Shown here: one piece after another, positions 1 to 8,950 of the stretch | Layout of the letters: each line of letters starts with the position of its first letter | How positions within the stretch are numbered: position 1 is the first letter of the stretch | NCBI GenBank assembly: GCA_008501765.1 | Contig: QQUE01000002.1 | Span: forward strand, 308,336 to 372,335 | From: Calditrichota bacterium | GTDB taxonomy: Bacteria > Zhuqueibacterota > Zhuqueibacteria > Zhuqueibacterales > Geothermadaptataceae | Direction: 5' to 3' | DNA: 64,000 nt | Notes under the pieces: generated by a model | Seen by the model: the letters and a program-made list of their open reading frames with translations, nothing else | Databases searched by the model: none | Told to the model about the DNA's origin: nothing | Made by a program: the position numbers and the translations under genes

Positions 1-1
1 T

Positions 2-499
2 GATCGCTTCGAGAAATCCTATCTCGCACGCTTCCCGGGCTACTACACCTCCGGTGACGGCGGTTATCGCGACGAGGAGGGTTTTGTTTTTATAATGGGT
101 CGGACAGACGATGTCATAAATGTAGCCGGACATCGGCTTTCGACGGGTGAAATGGAGGAATTACTTACTTTGCATGACGCTGTTGCAGAATGCGCGGTCA
201 TCGGCGTAAGTGACGTATTGCGTGGGCAGGTGCCGGTTGGTCTTGTGGTTCTCAAAGATGGAGTTGATATGGAGGAGCAGAAACTGATTGGTGAGTTGAT
301 TGCGATTGTGAAGGAGAAGATCGGTGCCTTTGCCTACTTGCGTAAAATCATGATCGTAGAACGGTTGCCAAAAACAAGATCGGGCAAAATTCTACGCAAC
401 GTGATGCGCAAAATTGCCGATGGCCAGGAATATACCACCCCATCGACGATTGATGACCCGGCGACACTAAACGAGATTTCTGGTATTCTCAACAAATAA
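2..499 (+). CDS. Propionyl-CoA/acetyl-CoA synthetase, C-terminal part (5' end outside window)
   Basis: This is the last 165 or so codons of an AMP-forming acyl-CoA synthetase; the frame is open from base 2. Visible motifs are YYTSGDGGYRDEEG (the adenylate-binding TGD region), GRTDDVINVAGHRLSTGEME (the A8 hinge) and LPKTRSGKILR with the A10 catalytic lysine. The wording STGEMEE, GQVPVGLVVL and the tail STIDDP resembles PrpE/ACSS3 propionyl-CoA synthetases more than Acs, but acetate or another short-chain acid cannot be excluded. It activates a free acid to acyl-CoA in the cytoplasm. The neighbouring CrbS-like sensor and DUF294 protein fit an acetate/propionate utilisation locus. Only the N-terminal part is missing; the 3' end is intact. 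Confidence 0.9.
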   Translation, partial: DRFEKSYLARFPGYYTSGDGGYRDEEGFVFIMGRTDDVINVAGHRLSTGEMEELLTLHDAVAECAVIGVSDVLRGQVPVGLVVLKDGVDMEEQKLIGELIAIVKEKIGAFAYLRKIMIVERLPKTRSGKILRNVMRKIADGQEYTTPSTIDDPATLNEISGILNK

Positions 500-545
500 A
501 TTTCATTCTGAATACACGATAAAATAAATAAAATAAAATTGTGCT

Positions 546-669
546 AAAAACAGGTTTGGATGGTTTATGCAATCGAGTCGAACCGGAGTGGGAAAGCCCA
601 GAGAAAATTTCGCTTTGAAACCGGCGATGCCACATTTCTGGCGAACTGCATAAACCCCGCCTGTTTTTT
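546..669. repeat. Intergenic element with inverted ends
   Basis: An arm reading AAAAACAGG..GGTTTATGCA (546-571) is matched by its reverse complement at 647-669 (TGCATAAACC..CCTGTTTTT), with about 75 bases between. The end motif AACAGGCGGG..TATGCA recurs in diverged form near 14830 and 8750. It could be a dispersed palindromic repeat or a structured RNA. It fills most of the gap between the synthetase gene and the small membrane protein gene. Confidence 0.45.
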
Positions 670-710
670 TCAAAATGAAATATTTTAAAAAGCCCCACAA
701 TACATAAGGA

Positions 711-911
711 ATGAAAATGAAGTATCGCATGAATAGAAAACAATCAATAATTTTCACTGTAATCTACCTGGCTCTCACGCTTGCGGTCCGGTTTATTCTC
801 GAGCCCTATTTATTGGGATATTATCTCATTTCAGTAGGTATCGGCCTGTATTTTATTCTCATACTTTGGGCATTATGGCATAAAAAAGTTCTTAATTTCA
901 GTAAAAACTAG
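711..911 (+). CDS. Small two-helix membrane protein, unknown
   Basis: A protein of 64 to 66 residues with two hydrophobic segments (roughly residues 11-30 and 35-57) and basic ends. AAGGA at 706-710 abuts the first ATG, so the ATG at 717, six bases downstream, is the better-spaced start. I do not recognise a family. Small proteins of this shape (DUF4212-like) are often found beside ActP/SSS symporters, and an SSS-kinase lies nearby, but the sequence here is too short to assign. It is on the same strand as, and upstream of, the cNMP/CBS/DUF294 gene. Confidence 0.55.
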   Translation: MKMKYRMNRKQSIIFTVIYLALTLAVRFILEPYLLGYYLISVGIGLYFILILWALWHKKVLNFSKN

Positions 912-1159
912 CTCAAATTTTTAAAATATTTACCAGTTCAAATCATAAGAGAACGACCGAATATCAAACACCCAAAGTTATTTTAGAATCGCTCACTGAA
1001 AGAAATTTATCTTTAAATTCCTTCCGTTTACAAATCCTTCCAATTTCGTCCATGAATTCTTGCAATTATTAAAATAAAAATATACCTTTTCTGCATAAAG
1101 AATTAGATTTTTACTATATATAAAAAACTACTTCCCGTCTTTAAATGCGGATTGAGTAA
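912..1159. other. AT-rich intergenic gap
   Basis: I see no gene here. The stretch is very AT-rich and probably holds the promoter of the cNMP/CBS/DUF294 gene, but I cannot pick out convincing -35/-10 boxes. Confidence 0.4.
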
Positions 1160-3064
1160 ATGCTTAAAAATAATACACGTAACTTATTGGGGAATATCGC
1201 GCCCTTCAGTTTTCTCACGAGTGAACAGTTAAATGAGCTTACCAGCCATATATCAGTAAAACGAGAACCGGCGGACAAACTGCTTTTTACCCAGGGTAAA
1301 TCCGAGATTAAAAATTTATACATTATCGAAACCGGTGCCCTGGAAGTTTTCTACGAGAATGAAAACGATAAAAAATTGCATGACGTTCTTGGTGAGGGAG
1401 ACACCTTTGGCGGTATTTCAATTTTATGCAATAACAGCTATGCCATTCGAACTGTTCGCACGATCGAACGGACAACGTTTCTCCTGGTACCGAAAGAGAA
1501 ATTCATTAAAATCGCCAATGCAAATGTGTCTTTTTCCGATTTTTTCGCACAGGCATTTGGAAAACGCATGTCGAATAAATCCTATTGGGCTGCCATTTCA
1601 AAATTGGCCGACGAAAATCAGAGCAATTCATTGTCGATTTACAATCAGCAAGTTGAGCTCATCTGTGATAAAAATTATGCCAAATGTTATGTTCATGAAA
1701 GCATTCAGGGGGCTGCCGAAAAACTGAATGAACGAAAGGACAGTTCCATTTTTGTCTGTGATACCAATAATTCTGTGATCGGTATTGTGACAGACAGGGA
1801 TTTCCGTGAAAAAGTTGTTGCCACCGCACTCGATGTAAAACATCCTGCGACGCGAATTATGTCGAGTCCGCTGTACACGATCCCGCAGGACGCACTCATT
1901 TTCGAAGCCATTTTGTTGATGATCGAAAAAAATGTGAAACATCTTGCGGTGATCGATGATGCAGGTCATGTTATCGGCGTGACGAACAATGAAAGACTGC
2001 TGCTCTCGCAAGGCCATTCCCCCGTTTCATTGATCCGTGAAGTTCGCCAGGCAACCTCAGTGAAAGAAATCAGCACCTGCCAGAAACGGTTGCCATTTAT
2101 CGTCAAAGGGCTTCTCAATGACAACGCGAGAACCCAAAATATCAACAGGCTAATTACCTCTGTCTCGGACAATATTCTCGAAAAACTCCTCGAATTGGCC
2201 TTAAAGGATATGCCACCACCTCCCGTGCATTTTGCATTCGTTATTCTTGGGAGCGAGGGACGAAAGGAACAGACGCTGAAAACCGACCAGGATAATGCCA
2301 TTATTTTTGAGGATGTGCCGGAAAAACAGCTGCGGTCGGTACAGAATTATTTCCTGAAACTGGCGGAAAAGGTTTGTGGCGGGTTGGACGAATGCGGTTA
2401 CCAGTATTGCAATGGCGATATCATGGCGCAAAATCCCAAGTGGTGTCAGCCCCTTGGCACCTGGAAAAAATATTTCAGAAATTGGATTTTAACGCCGGAA
2501 CCCAGGGCGGTCATGCATTCGACTATTTTTTTTGATATTCGCAGTACAGCCGGAAATTTGAATTTGACAAACCATTTGAAAAATTATCTTCAAGACCTGT
2601 TGAAAGAGCAAGAGGCCGGATTGTTTTTTTATCATCTTGCGCAGAATTGCCTGAAAATGCGACCACCAATCGGATTCTTCAGAAACATTGTTGTGGAATC
2701 GAAAGGCGATCATCGCCACTCCTTTGATTTAAAAAAAGCCATGACCCCCATCGTTGACTTCTCCCGGATCTATGCGCTGGAAAATGCAGTCGAAGAAACG
2801 AATACAATCGAACGTCTTGAAAAATTATGCGATCTCGCTGTAATTTCTCAAGTCCAATTTGAAGAAATATCGCAGGCGTACAACTATTTGATGCACACGC
2901 GTCTCTCCCGCCACACTGCAGCAATTATTCACGAGGGGACGAAAGCGGATAATTATGTTAACCCCAAAAAACTCAATAAAATAGAAGAAAAAATTTTGAA
3001 GGAAATCTTTGCGCTGACTGCGGATTTACAAACAAAACTCAGCGTGCATTTTACCGGCATTTAA
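1160..3064 (+). CDS. cNMP-binding / CBS-pair / DUF294 nucleotidyltransferase protein
   Basis: A 634-residue cytoplasmic signalling protein. Residues about 10-130 form a cyclic-nucleotide-binding-like domain (LLFTQGKSE, GEGDTFGGISIL). Residues about 170-290 hold a CBS pair (VIGIVTDRDFREKVV, HVIGVTNNERLL). From about residue 295 there is a DUF294 nucleotidyltransferase-like domain with the signature GSEGRKEQTLKTDQDNA at residues 362-378, followed by the helical DUF294 C-terminal domain. In other bacteria this architecture sits next to acs/actP genes and DEDDh exonuclease genes, as it does here. It is related to GlnD-type uridylyltransferases, but its target is unknown. It converges on the minus-strand sensor operon, 23 bases away. 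Confidence 0.9.
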   Translation: MLKNNTRNLLGNIAPFSFLTSEQLNELTSHISVKREPADKLLFTQGKSEIKNLYIIETGALEVFYENENDKKLHDVLGEGDTFGGISILCNNSYAIRTVRTIERTTFLLVPKEKFIKIANANVSFSDFFAQAFGKRMSNKSYWAAISKLADENQSNSLSIYNQQVELICDKNYAKCYVHESIQGAAEKLNERKDSSIFVCDTNNSVIGIVTDRDFREKVVATALDVKHPATRIMSSPLYTIPQDALIFEAILLMIEKNVKHLAVIDDAGHVIGVTNNERLLLSQGHSPVSLIREVRQATSVKEISTCQKRLPFIVKGLLNDNARTQNINRLITSVSDNILEKLLELALKDMPPPPVHFAFVILGSEGRKEQTLKTDQDNAIIFEDVPEKQLRSVQNYFLKLAEKVCGGLDECGYQYCNGDIMAQNPKWCQPLGTWKKYFRNWILTPEPRAVMHSTIFFDIRSTAGNLNLTNHLKNYLQDLLKEQEAGLFFYHLAQNCLKMRPPIGFFRNIVVESKGDHRHSFDLKKAMTPIVDFSRIYALENAVEETNTIERLEKLCDLAVISQVQFEEISQAYNYLMHTRLSRHTAAIIHEGTKADNYVNPKKLNKIEEKILKEIFALTADLQTKLSVHFTGI

Positions 3065-3087
3065 CCGGTGAAATCACAGCAAACACC

Positions 3088-5226
3088 TTAATATTTCAAC
3101 TTGTTGTAGAAATTTTTCGCTGAAGCCTCACGCGCCTGTTTTAACGTTTTGATCCCGCCTTTTTCCAATAACGGAATGATATTTAGAAAGACTTCCGCTG
3201 TTGCCAATGCATCGCCCAGCGCACTGTGCCGCGCCATATTTTGTACATCAAAACGTTTGCAAAGCGCATCCAGATTATGGTGTTTCTGATTGGTGTGAAT
3301 TATCGAGGAAAGCAGCAAAGTATCGAGAATCGGATTTTCAAATTTAATTCCGCACTCTTCTTCCTTTAACTGCAAAAATTTCATGTCAAATGCAGCGTTG
3401 TGGGCTACCAGAATTGTTCCTCTGGCAAACTTCTCAAAACGGGGCAAAACCTCTTTTGCCTCCGGTTTTCCGGTCAGCAAATCCGGTGTGATTCCATGAA
3501 TCTGAATGGATTCTGCGGAAAGCTCACATCCCGGATCGATAAGCTGATCAAATGTTTCTGATGCCAATAAACGCCCGTTTACAATTCGCACTGCCCCGAT
3601 TGAAACCATTTCATCCCCGCCCGCAGGATCGAGTCCGGTGGTTTCAGTATCAAATACTGTGTAAGTTAAAGCTGTCAAAGGCAGGTCATCGGTTTCGACT
3701 GATTGTCCCGCCTGATGGAAGAGGTCAAAATCATAAAACTGAGGTGGCGCGTTAAAAATATCCACCGGTTCACGATCTGGCGGTAGAACGGGTTCTTCAC
3801 AAACCGGCAGCAAAAGATGCAGGCCGCTCTCGCCATTTTCCTGATTTTCCTGCAGCCAAAATACGGCGTGATGGTCTGTCAACACGTCCTCGAGTGTGCG
3901 GTTTATTGCGCTGCTCTGCCCAATCAATTGTTCCGAATTCCAATTTTCAACTTGAACTTTACCTAATCTTGAACCCGTCCAGGTCATTTGTAAATTTACA
4001 AATTCATTTTTGCGCGTCGGTACGATGCGAATCGATTCAACTTCAGCTAAATTTTTTATTTTATCCAACAAAAACAAGATTGCCATAGCCAAAGAATGCA
4101 GGTCCGCCGCTACCCAGACTGCGGAGGATTCAGCGTCAAACTCGATGGAAAGCGTTGATTGCTCTTCGGCCATGCGCCGGACAATTTGCAAGACATCCGT
4201 GAGTAAAATATCATCCAATGGCCAGGGCGATTTCAATTTTAACAGCTCGCTCCCTGTATTTTTTTCGATTTGCGCACTCAAAGCATGCACATCTTTTAAG
4301 ATTACCGCGTGCAATTCATCGCGTTTTTGGCTTGCCATTTTCGGGAATTGCTGAATGGTTTCGATGGCTGACCGAATATTGGCAGTGATTCCCCGGCACC
4401 CCTCGCTCAAATGCGTGATGAGTTGTAATTGCTGTCCGTGCGACTGAACTTGTTCTGAAATATCCCGAATGAGGAGAATATATCCCTGCATATCTGTCGC
4501 GTGTGTAAATATCGGTATGGTGCGAATTCGCACAGTGCGGCCGTCGCCAACCACGTAAATAAATACCGATGAGGTATTTTTGGCATTCTTATAAATTTTG
4601 GCTTTGATATCCATCAATGTGTGCGAAATAATTTTACTATCCAAAATCCCCAAAATCGAGCGCCCCAAACCCAATCCATCGCCTTGGCTGTCTGCCAGAA
4701 ATATTCTCGCCTGTTTGTTATAGAGCAATATAAGTCCTGCGAGATTACATATAATGACACCCGATTCTAACTGACTGATGAGGGAGGCAAGAATCGTTTT
4801 TTCTTTTTCGTGCTGCTGATTTGTCTGCTCAATTTTCTCCGAGATATTCGCTTGCATCTGTTGAAATGTTGTTGCCGCCTGATTTATTACTTTTATCAAA
4901 TCATTTATCGGATCACTGCCACGCGGGTGCAACCGGTGTTTAACATTGCCGGAGGCGATCAGCTGCATTTCTTCTTTTATTTCGTGAAGGGGGAGCAGAT
5001 AATTTGAGAGAAATGAATGCGTCAACGCTATGAGAAAAGCAATGATAATAAGACCTGTCAAAATTAACACAGCCAAATTGCTGTGTGCAATTGCGAAGAG
5101 AACATCTCTTTGCTGATCGGAGATTCTGTTTAAAACGAAGAGAAATCCAACTCCAAATAACAGGAGAATTATGACCGAGGGCAGGGTTGCAAGAAACTGC
5201 AGATAAAATCGCTTCGCTGTTTTCAT
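3088..5226 (-). CDS. Membrane PAS/HAMP sensor fused to DEDDh 3'-5' exonuclease (DnaQ-like)
   Basis: A 712-residue protein with two transmembrane helices (about 12-31 and 52-72), a HAMP-like linker (LLPLHEIKEEMQLIASGNV), a coiled coil, a PAS domain (about 155-280), a helical kinase-like region without an obvious catalytic core, and a C-terminal exonuclease (about 520-690). The exonuclease motifs are complete: FDTETTGLD (Exo I), NAAFDMKFL (Exo II) and HSALGDALAT (Exo III, DEDDh type). DEDDh domains remove 3' nucleotides from DNA or RNA; here the domain would be held at the membrane under sensory control. Its start overlaps the response regulator stop by four bases (ATGA), so the two are translationally coupled. 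The true substrate is unknown. Confidence 0.88.
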   Translation of the reverse strand: MKTAKRFYLQFLATLPSVIILLLFGVGFLFVLNRISDQQRDVLFAIAHSNLAVLILTGLIIIAFLIALTHSFLSNYLLPLHEIKEEMQLIASGNVKHRLHPRGSDPINDLIKVINQAATTFQQMQANISEKIEQTNQQHEKEKTILASLISQLESGVIICNLAGLILLYNKQARIFLADSQGDGLGLGRSILGILDSKIISHTLMDIKAKIYKNAKNTSSVFIYVVGDGRTVRIRTIPIFTHATDMQGYILLIRDISEQVQSHGQQLQLITHLSEGCRGITANIRSAIETIQQFPKMASQKRDELHAVILKDVHALSAQIEKNTGSELLKLKSPWPLDDILLTDVLQIVRRMAEEQSTLSIEFDAESSAVWVAADLHSLAMAILFLLDKIKNLAEVESIRIVPTRKNEFVNLQMTWTGSRLGKVQVENWNSEQLIGQSSAINRTLEDVLTDHHAVFWLQENQENGESGLHLLLPVCEEPVLPPDREPVDIFNAPPQFYDFDLFHQAGQSVETDDLPLTALTYTVFDTETTGLDPAGGDEMVSIGAVRIVNGRLLASETFDQLIDPGCELSAESIQIHGITPDLLTGKPEAKEVLPRFEKFARGTILVAHNAAFDMKFLQLKEEECGIKFENPILDTLLLSSIIHTNQKHHNLDALCKRFDVQNMARHSALGDALATAEVFLNIIPLLEKGGIKTLKQAREASAKNFYNKLKY

Positions 5227-5591
5227 TTTTCCAGCATATTTTGAACTGTTTCCACCAGATTTTTCGTCGAAAATGGTTTCGTAATGTAGGCGTCAGCGCC
5301 GATTGCCAGTCCTTTTTCGATATCCTGTTTGCGCCCTTTTGCCGTAAGTAATATTATTTTCATCGCCGCAAGTTCCGGGGTTGATCGCACGTATTGGCAG
5401 ATTTCGAAGCCATTTTTATTGGGCAACATCACGTCCAGCAGAACGAGGTCTGGCATGAACTCATGAATAATTTGCATGGCTTCTTCCCCCGTCCTGGCAA
5501 CTTTCAAGGCGAATCCTTTTTGTTCCATAAGAAACTCAAGTGAAATGACGATACTTGGTTCATCATCCACGATTAGAATTTTTTTTGACAT
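5223..5591 (-). CDS. Receiver-only response regulator
   Basis: A 122-residue CheY-like receiver with no output domain. Key residues are visible: the acidic pair in VDDEPS, the phospho-acceptor Asp in LVLLDVMLPNKNG (about residue 53), the Thr in LLTAKG and the Lys in ITKPFS. The start ATG is preceded by GGAG at good spacing. The gene lies between an SSS-histidine kinase and the PAS-exonuclease gene, so it is probably phosphorylated by that kinase and acts by protein contact. CrbR, the usual partner of CrbS, carries a LuxR-type DNA-binding domain that is absent here. Confidence 0.92.
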   Translation of the reverse strand: MSKKILIVDDEPSIVISLEFLMEQKGFALKVARTGEEAMQIIHEFMPDLVLLDVMLPNKNGFEICQYVRSTPELAAMKIILLTAKGRKQDIEKGLAIGADAYITKPFSTKNLVETVQNMLEK

Positions 5592-5660
5592 CTTTGCTCC
5601 AAAGATTTATTTACGGCATCATTTTTTTTGCATTATAGTTTAAGGGGGTCGCCAGTGTCA

Positions 5661-8423
5661 TCAGTTTGATGCAACTGTTTTATCTTCCTGCCGGTTTATT
5701 GGCAAAGTGAATGAAAAAGTCGATCCTTTTTCAGGAGCACTTTTCACCCAAAGCGTTCCCTGATGAAATTCGATGATCTTCTGCGTAATGGTCAGACCGA
5801 GACCGCTGCCGGCCGGTTTTCCCAAATCAGGATCGTTAATTTGGCGGAATTTTTCGAAAATTACCTGCTGATCTTTTTTATTGATTCCAATCCCGTTATC
5901 GGTGACATCAATTTGCAAATGCTCTTTTTTCACCTTTATTTTTACGACGACTTTACCCGCACCCACTTTTGAGAATTTTATCCCGTTTGATATTAAGTTG
6001 AGCATTACTTGCATGAGTCGGTCACGGTCGGCGGGCACGCGCGGTACATGCAGTGGCAGATCGGTTTTGCAAATCACTTTACGTTCTTCCGCGAGCTGGC
6101 TGCATGCCTCAAATGCCTCAGTCACGACTTTATCCATCTGGACATCGGTCAATTCTAATTCCATGGTTTTCGATTCAACTTTTTGCAAATCGAGAACCTG
6201 ATTTATCAGACGGGTAAGCCGCTCGCTTTCTTTTATGATAATGTTTAAAAAATTATGTTTTTGATCTGAGCGCAGATCAGGATTGTCGTGCAGAATTTCA
6301 GCAAAGGCCCGTACAGAGGTAAGCGGTGTGCGCAATTCGTGGGTAACTGTGGCGACGAAATCATCTTTTAATCTGTCCAGTTCCCGGAGCCGCGTATTGG
6401 CTTTCATCAAATCGGCTGTGGCCTTTTCCAATTCCTGAGATTTCTTTTCCAAAACTTTCTTTTGCGAAATGGCCTGTTGTGTTTCGTTGAGAATATTCAT
6501 CATTTCTTCAACCGAAAACGGCTCCTCTTTCACCACAGAGGCGATGACAACCCGCGCCGAAGCGGCGCCGATTGCGCCTGTTAAAAGTTGCTCTGTGTAC
6601 GAAATAAAATCCTGATCGACTTCATTATGCTTTTCCCAGTCGGTTTTGTGATCCTGTGCATATTGAAAAAATGCCTTTTTTGTGCTCTGCTCACCGATAA
6701 AACGCGTCAGTAAAGATTCGAGCACCTCGATGGAAGAAGTCCCGCGCCAAAGCTGATAGCGCCCATCATTGGCTGAATGCCAGGGAGCTTTGACAAACAT
6801 CGCTGCCTGGCTGTGTTCAAGAACCGAGGCCCGACTTGAAAAAGAAACGATTACATAGAGGCCAATATTGAAAAGCAGGCTCCAAAACAAGCTGCTGGAA
6901 ATTGGATCCATACCCTCGAGGCCGAGAAACTGATACGGCCGCAGGAGAGAAATCCCAAACAACCCTTCGGTCAATATGGAGTCTGGTAACAGGCCAGCCT
7001 CGGCTGCAAAAGGTGTGGGCAGCGTAAATGCCCAAACGAGCGATCCTGCGATGAGCCCGGCCAGAGCTCCATTGCGTGTCCCTCCGCGCCAAAATATTCC
7101 CCCGATAATTGCCGGTGCAAACTGAGCCGCTGCGGTAAATGAAATCAGCCCGATTGAGACCAGGGTATAATATTCTGCAATCACCCGAAAATAAAAATAA
7201 GCCCAGAGCACGAGTACAATTATGCTGCCACGGCGGATCATCAGCAAAATCCAGGTCAAATCGTTAATTCGCGAAATGTGCATGGATTTCACGCGCAACA
7301 AAATTGGCATAACTATATTGTTGCTCACCATAATACTCAGCGAAATTGTGGCAACAATAACCATGCTCGTTGCGGCTGAAAGCCCGCCGATAAACACGAA
7401 AAGTGCGATCCAGCGGTGTCCCTCTGTCAACGGCAGCGCGAGAACAAAAGTATCGGCATCCACTGTATTGCCCGGGAAATGCAACAGTCCCGCCACTGCT
7501 ATTGGCAAGACGAACAGATTGATTAAAAATAAATATAACGGGAACAGCCAGATAGCTTTTTCGATATGTTTTTCGTTGGTATTTTCTACGACAGCCATGT
7601 GAAATTGCCGCGGCAAAAACATCACAGCGAGCAGAGAAAGAAGGGTGATCCACACCCATTCATCCCAATTTACCCCAGACGCTTGATTGATGGTGAAAAA
7701 TCTTTCAAAATCCGGCAAGCGGCGAGCTTGTGAAAAAATATCACCCAAACCGCCGTAAAGAAAATATGTGACAAACAGCCCGACAAATAAAAATGCCACC
7801 AATTTAATAATCGATTCAAAAGCTATCGCGGCGACGAGTCCTTCGTGTCGCTCACTGGCATCGAGATGGCGTGTGCCGAACAATATGGCAAAAGTGGCCA
7901 GCAAAATGGAGATATAAAATGCCGTATCTTCAAAAAAACTATTGGAAGAATTGGCCGTTGCCACTGAATTATTCATAAACGTTGTCAGAATTGAATAACT
8001 GCTGGAAATTGCTTTCAACTGCAATGAGATATAAGGGATAATCCCAACGACCGCTATAATGGCAACCAGCCCTCCTAAAAATGTACTTTTTCCGTAACGG
8101 GAGGAAATAAAATCTGCAATCGAGGTGATATGTTGCTGCTTGGAAATCCGGATAATTTTCCTGATCACCAGCAGCCACAAGGGAGCGATTATTGTCGGTC
8201 CGATATAAACAGGCAGAAATCCCCAGCCGGTACTGGCGGCGCGGCCAACACTGCCATAGAAAGTCCAGGCGGTACAGTAAACCGCCAGAGAAAGTGCATA
8301 AATGTAGGGATTGTTGATGATGCTTTTGTCATTGTCGGCGCGCCAATCTGCATAATAGGCAATGGCAAATAGAATTCCCAAGTAGAGAAGCGATATAATG
8401 AATACAAGCCAGTTGGGAAGCAT
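5661..8423 (-). CDS. SSS transporter-STAC-histidine kinase (CrbS-like)
   Basis: A 920-residue fusion. Residues about 1-540 form a sodium:solute symporter (SLC5) module with about 13 hydrophobic helices. Residues about 560-640 match a STAC domain (RFIGEQSTKKAF, TGAIGAASARVVIASVV). A coiled linker leads to a HisKA domain with the phospho-acceptor His in THELRTPLTSVRAF (about residue 694). The HATPase follows (NLISNGIKFSK, DNGIGINKKD, GSGLGLTI). This layout is that of CrbS, which senses acetate or related solutes and controls acs in gamma-proteobacteria; CbrA has a similar layout. The start is supported by GGGAG. It probably forms an operon with the small protein upstream and the receiver downstream. 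Confidence 0.92.
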   Translation of the reverse strand: MLPNWLVFIISLLYLGILFAIAYYADWRADNDKSIINNPYIYALSLAVYCTAWTFYGSVGRAASTGWGFLPVYIGPTIIAPLWLLVIRKIIRISKQQHITSIADFISSRYGKSTFLGGLVAIIAVVGIIPYISLQLKAISSSYSILTTFMNNSVATANSSNSFFEDTAFYISILLATFAILFGTRHLDASERHEGLVAAIAFESIIKLVAFLFVGLFVTYFLYGGLGDIFSQARRLPDFERFFTINQASGVNWDEWVWITLLSLLAVMFLPRQFHMAVVENTNEKHIEKAIWLFPLYLFLINLFVLPIAVAGLLHFPGNTVDADTFVLALPLTEGHRWIALFVFIGGLSAATSMVIVATISLSIMVSNNIVMPILLRVKSMHISRINDLTWILLMIRRGSIIVLVLWAYFYFRVIAEYYTLVSIGLISFTAAAQFAPAIIGGIFWRGGTRNGALAGLIAGSLVWAFTLPTPFAAEAGLLPDSILTEGLFGISLLRPYQFLGLEGMDPISSSLFWSLLFNIGLYVIVSFSSRASVLEHSQAAMFVKAPWHSANDGRYQLWRGTSSIEVLESLLTRFIGEQSTKKAFFQYAQDHKTDWEKHNEVDQDFISYTEQLLTGAIGAASARVVIASVVKEEPFSVEEMMNILNETQQAISQKKVLEKKSQELEKATADLMKANTRLRELDRLKDDFVATVTHELRTPLTSVRAFAEILHDNPDLRSDQKHNFLNIIIKESERLTRLINQVLDLQKVESKTMELELTDVQMDKVVTEAFEACSQLAEERKVICKTDLPLHVPRVPADRDRLMQVMLNLISNGIKFSKVGAGKVVVKIKVKKEHLQIDVTDNGIGINKKDQQVIFEKFRQINDPDLGKPAGSGLGLTITQKIIEFHQGTLWVKSAPEKGSTFSFTLPINRQEDKTVASN

Positions 8424-8660
8424 TTATTCTCCCGGCTTTTCTGTGCTTTTCGGCATCCGTGCGAGGCTGGGGCGTTCGATGACAATGAAGAGAAATATTA
8501 TAATCAAGAGCCATGCGGTGAATATGTAATAAAACAGGAGTGGGATTCCTGCTATTACGGCATCTCTATTAAAAATAGATAATAAGGGGTAGTTGAATAA
8601 TACGATGGCAAAGAGAAATAAGCCGACCAATTTTTGTAATCGCCGTGTACGAAAATTCAT
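8424..8660 (-). CDS. Small membrane protein upstream of SSS-kinase
   Basis: A 78-residue protein with two hydrophobic helices (about 10-27 and 35-61) and a polar tail rich in Pro, Lys and Glu. Its stop codon directly abuts the start of the SSS-kinase gene. It is probably a small accessory subunit or partner of the transporter module, by analogy with small proteins next to SSS transporters. I do not recognise a named family. It is the first gene of this minus-strand operon. Confidence 0.7.
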   Translation of the reverse strand: MNFRTRRLQKLVGLFLFAIVLFNYPLLSIFNRDAVIAGIPLLFYYIFTAWLLIIIFLFIVIERPSLARMPKSTEKPGE

Positions 8661-8950
8661 CAGAAACCAACTATTTGAAATGAATTGTAGACAAATCCTG
8701 AATATTATAGTTAGTTTAATTCATTTCCGCAAGTAATTAAATCGATGCCTTTAAGCGGGCGAGTAGACCGATGCGCACAAAATCTTGGCACTTTTAGTCT
8801 CAGATCGAGGGCGCTCTGCAAGGAAAATACGCTAAGATTTATGCTGATTTCTCCGAAAATTTTCTGGCTGGTGCCACCCAGCAGAAATGCAATTCTAAAT
8901 TTTGTCACCGGGTATTAACCCGGCGACATTGGATTAAAGGCAGGTTCAAA
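8661..8950. other. Intergenic gap with repeat-like tract
   Basis: No gene is seen. The stretch 8750-8890 carries a diverged version of the end motif found at 546-669 and 14829-14960, around a GAAAATTTTC core. A hairpin GTCACCGGGT / ACCCGGCGAC lies at 8904-8926, just downstream of the giant repeat gene. It lacks a clear U-tract, so its role as a terminator is doubtful. Confidence 0.35.

Noticed and set aside
503-757. Minus-strand open frames over 489-757
   Set aside because: They cover the inverted-repeat tract, have no ribosome-binding site and have no family resemblance; best read as non-coding.
8711-8908. 65-codon minus-strand frame
   Set aside because: It lies in a repeat-like tract and has no protein-like features.
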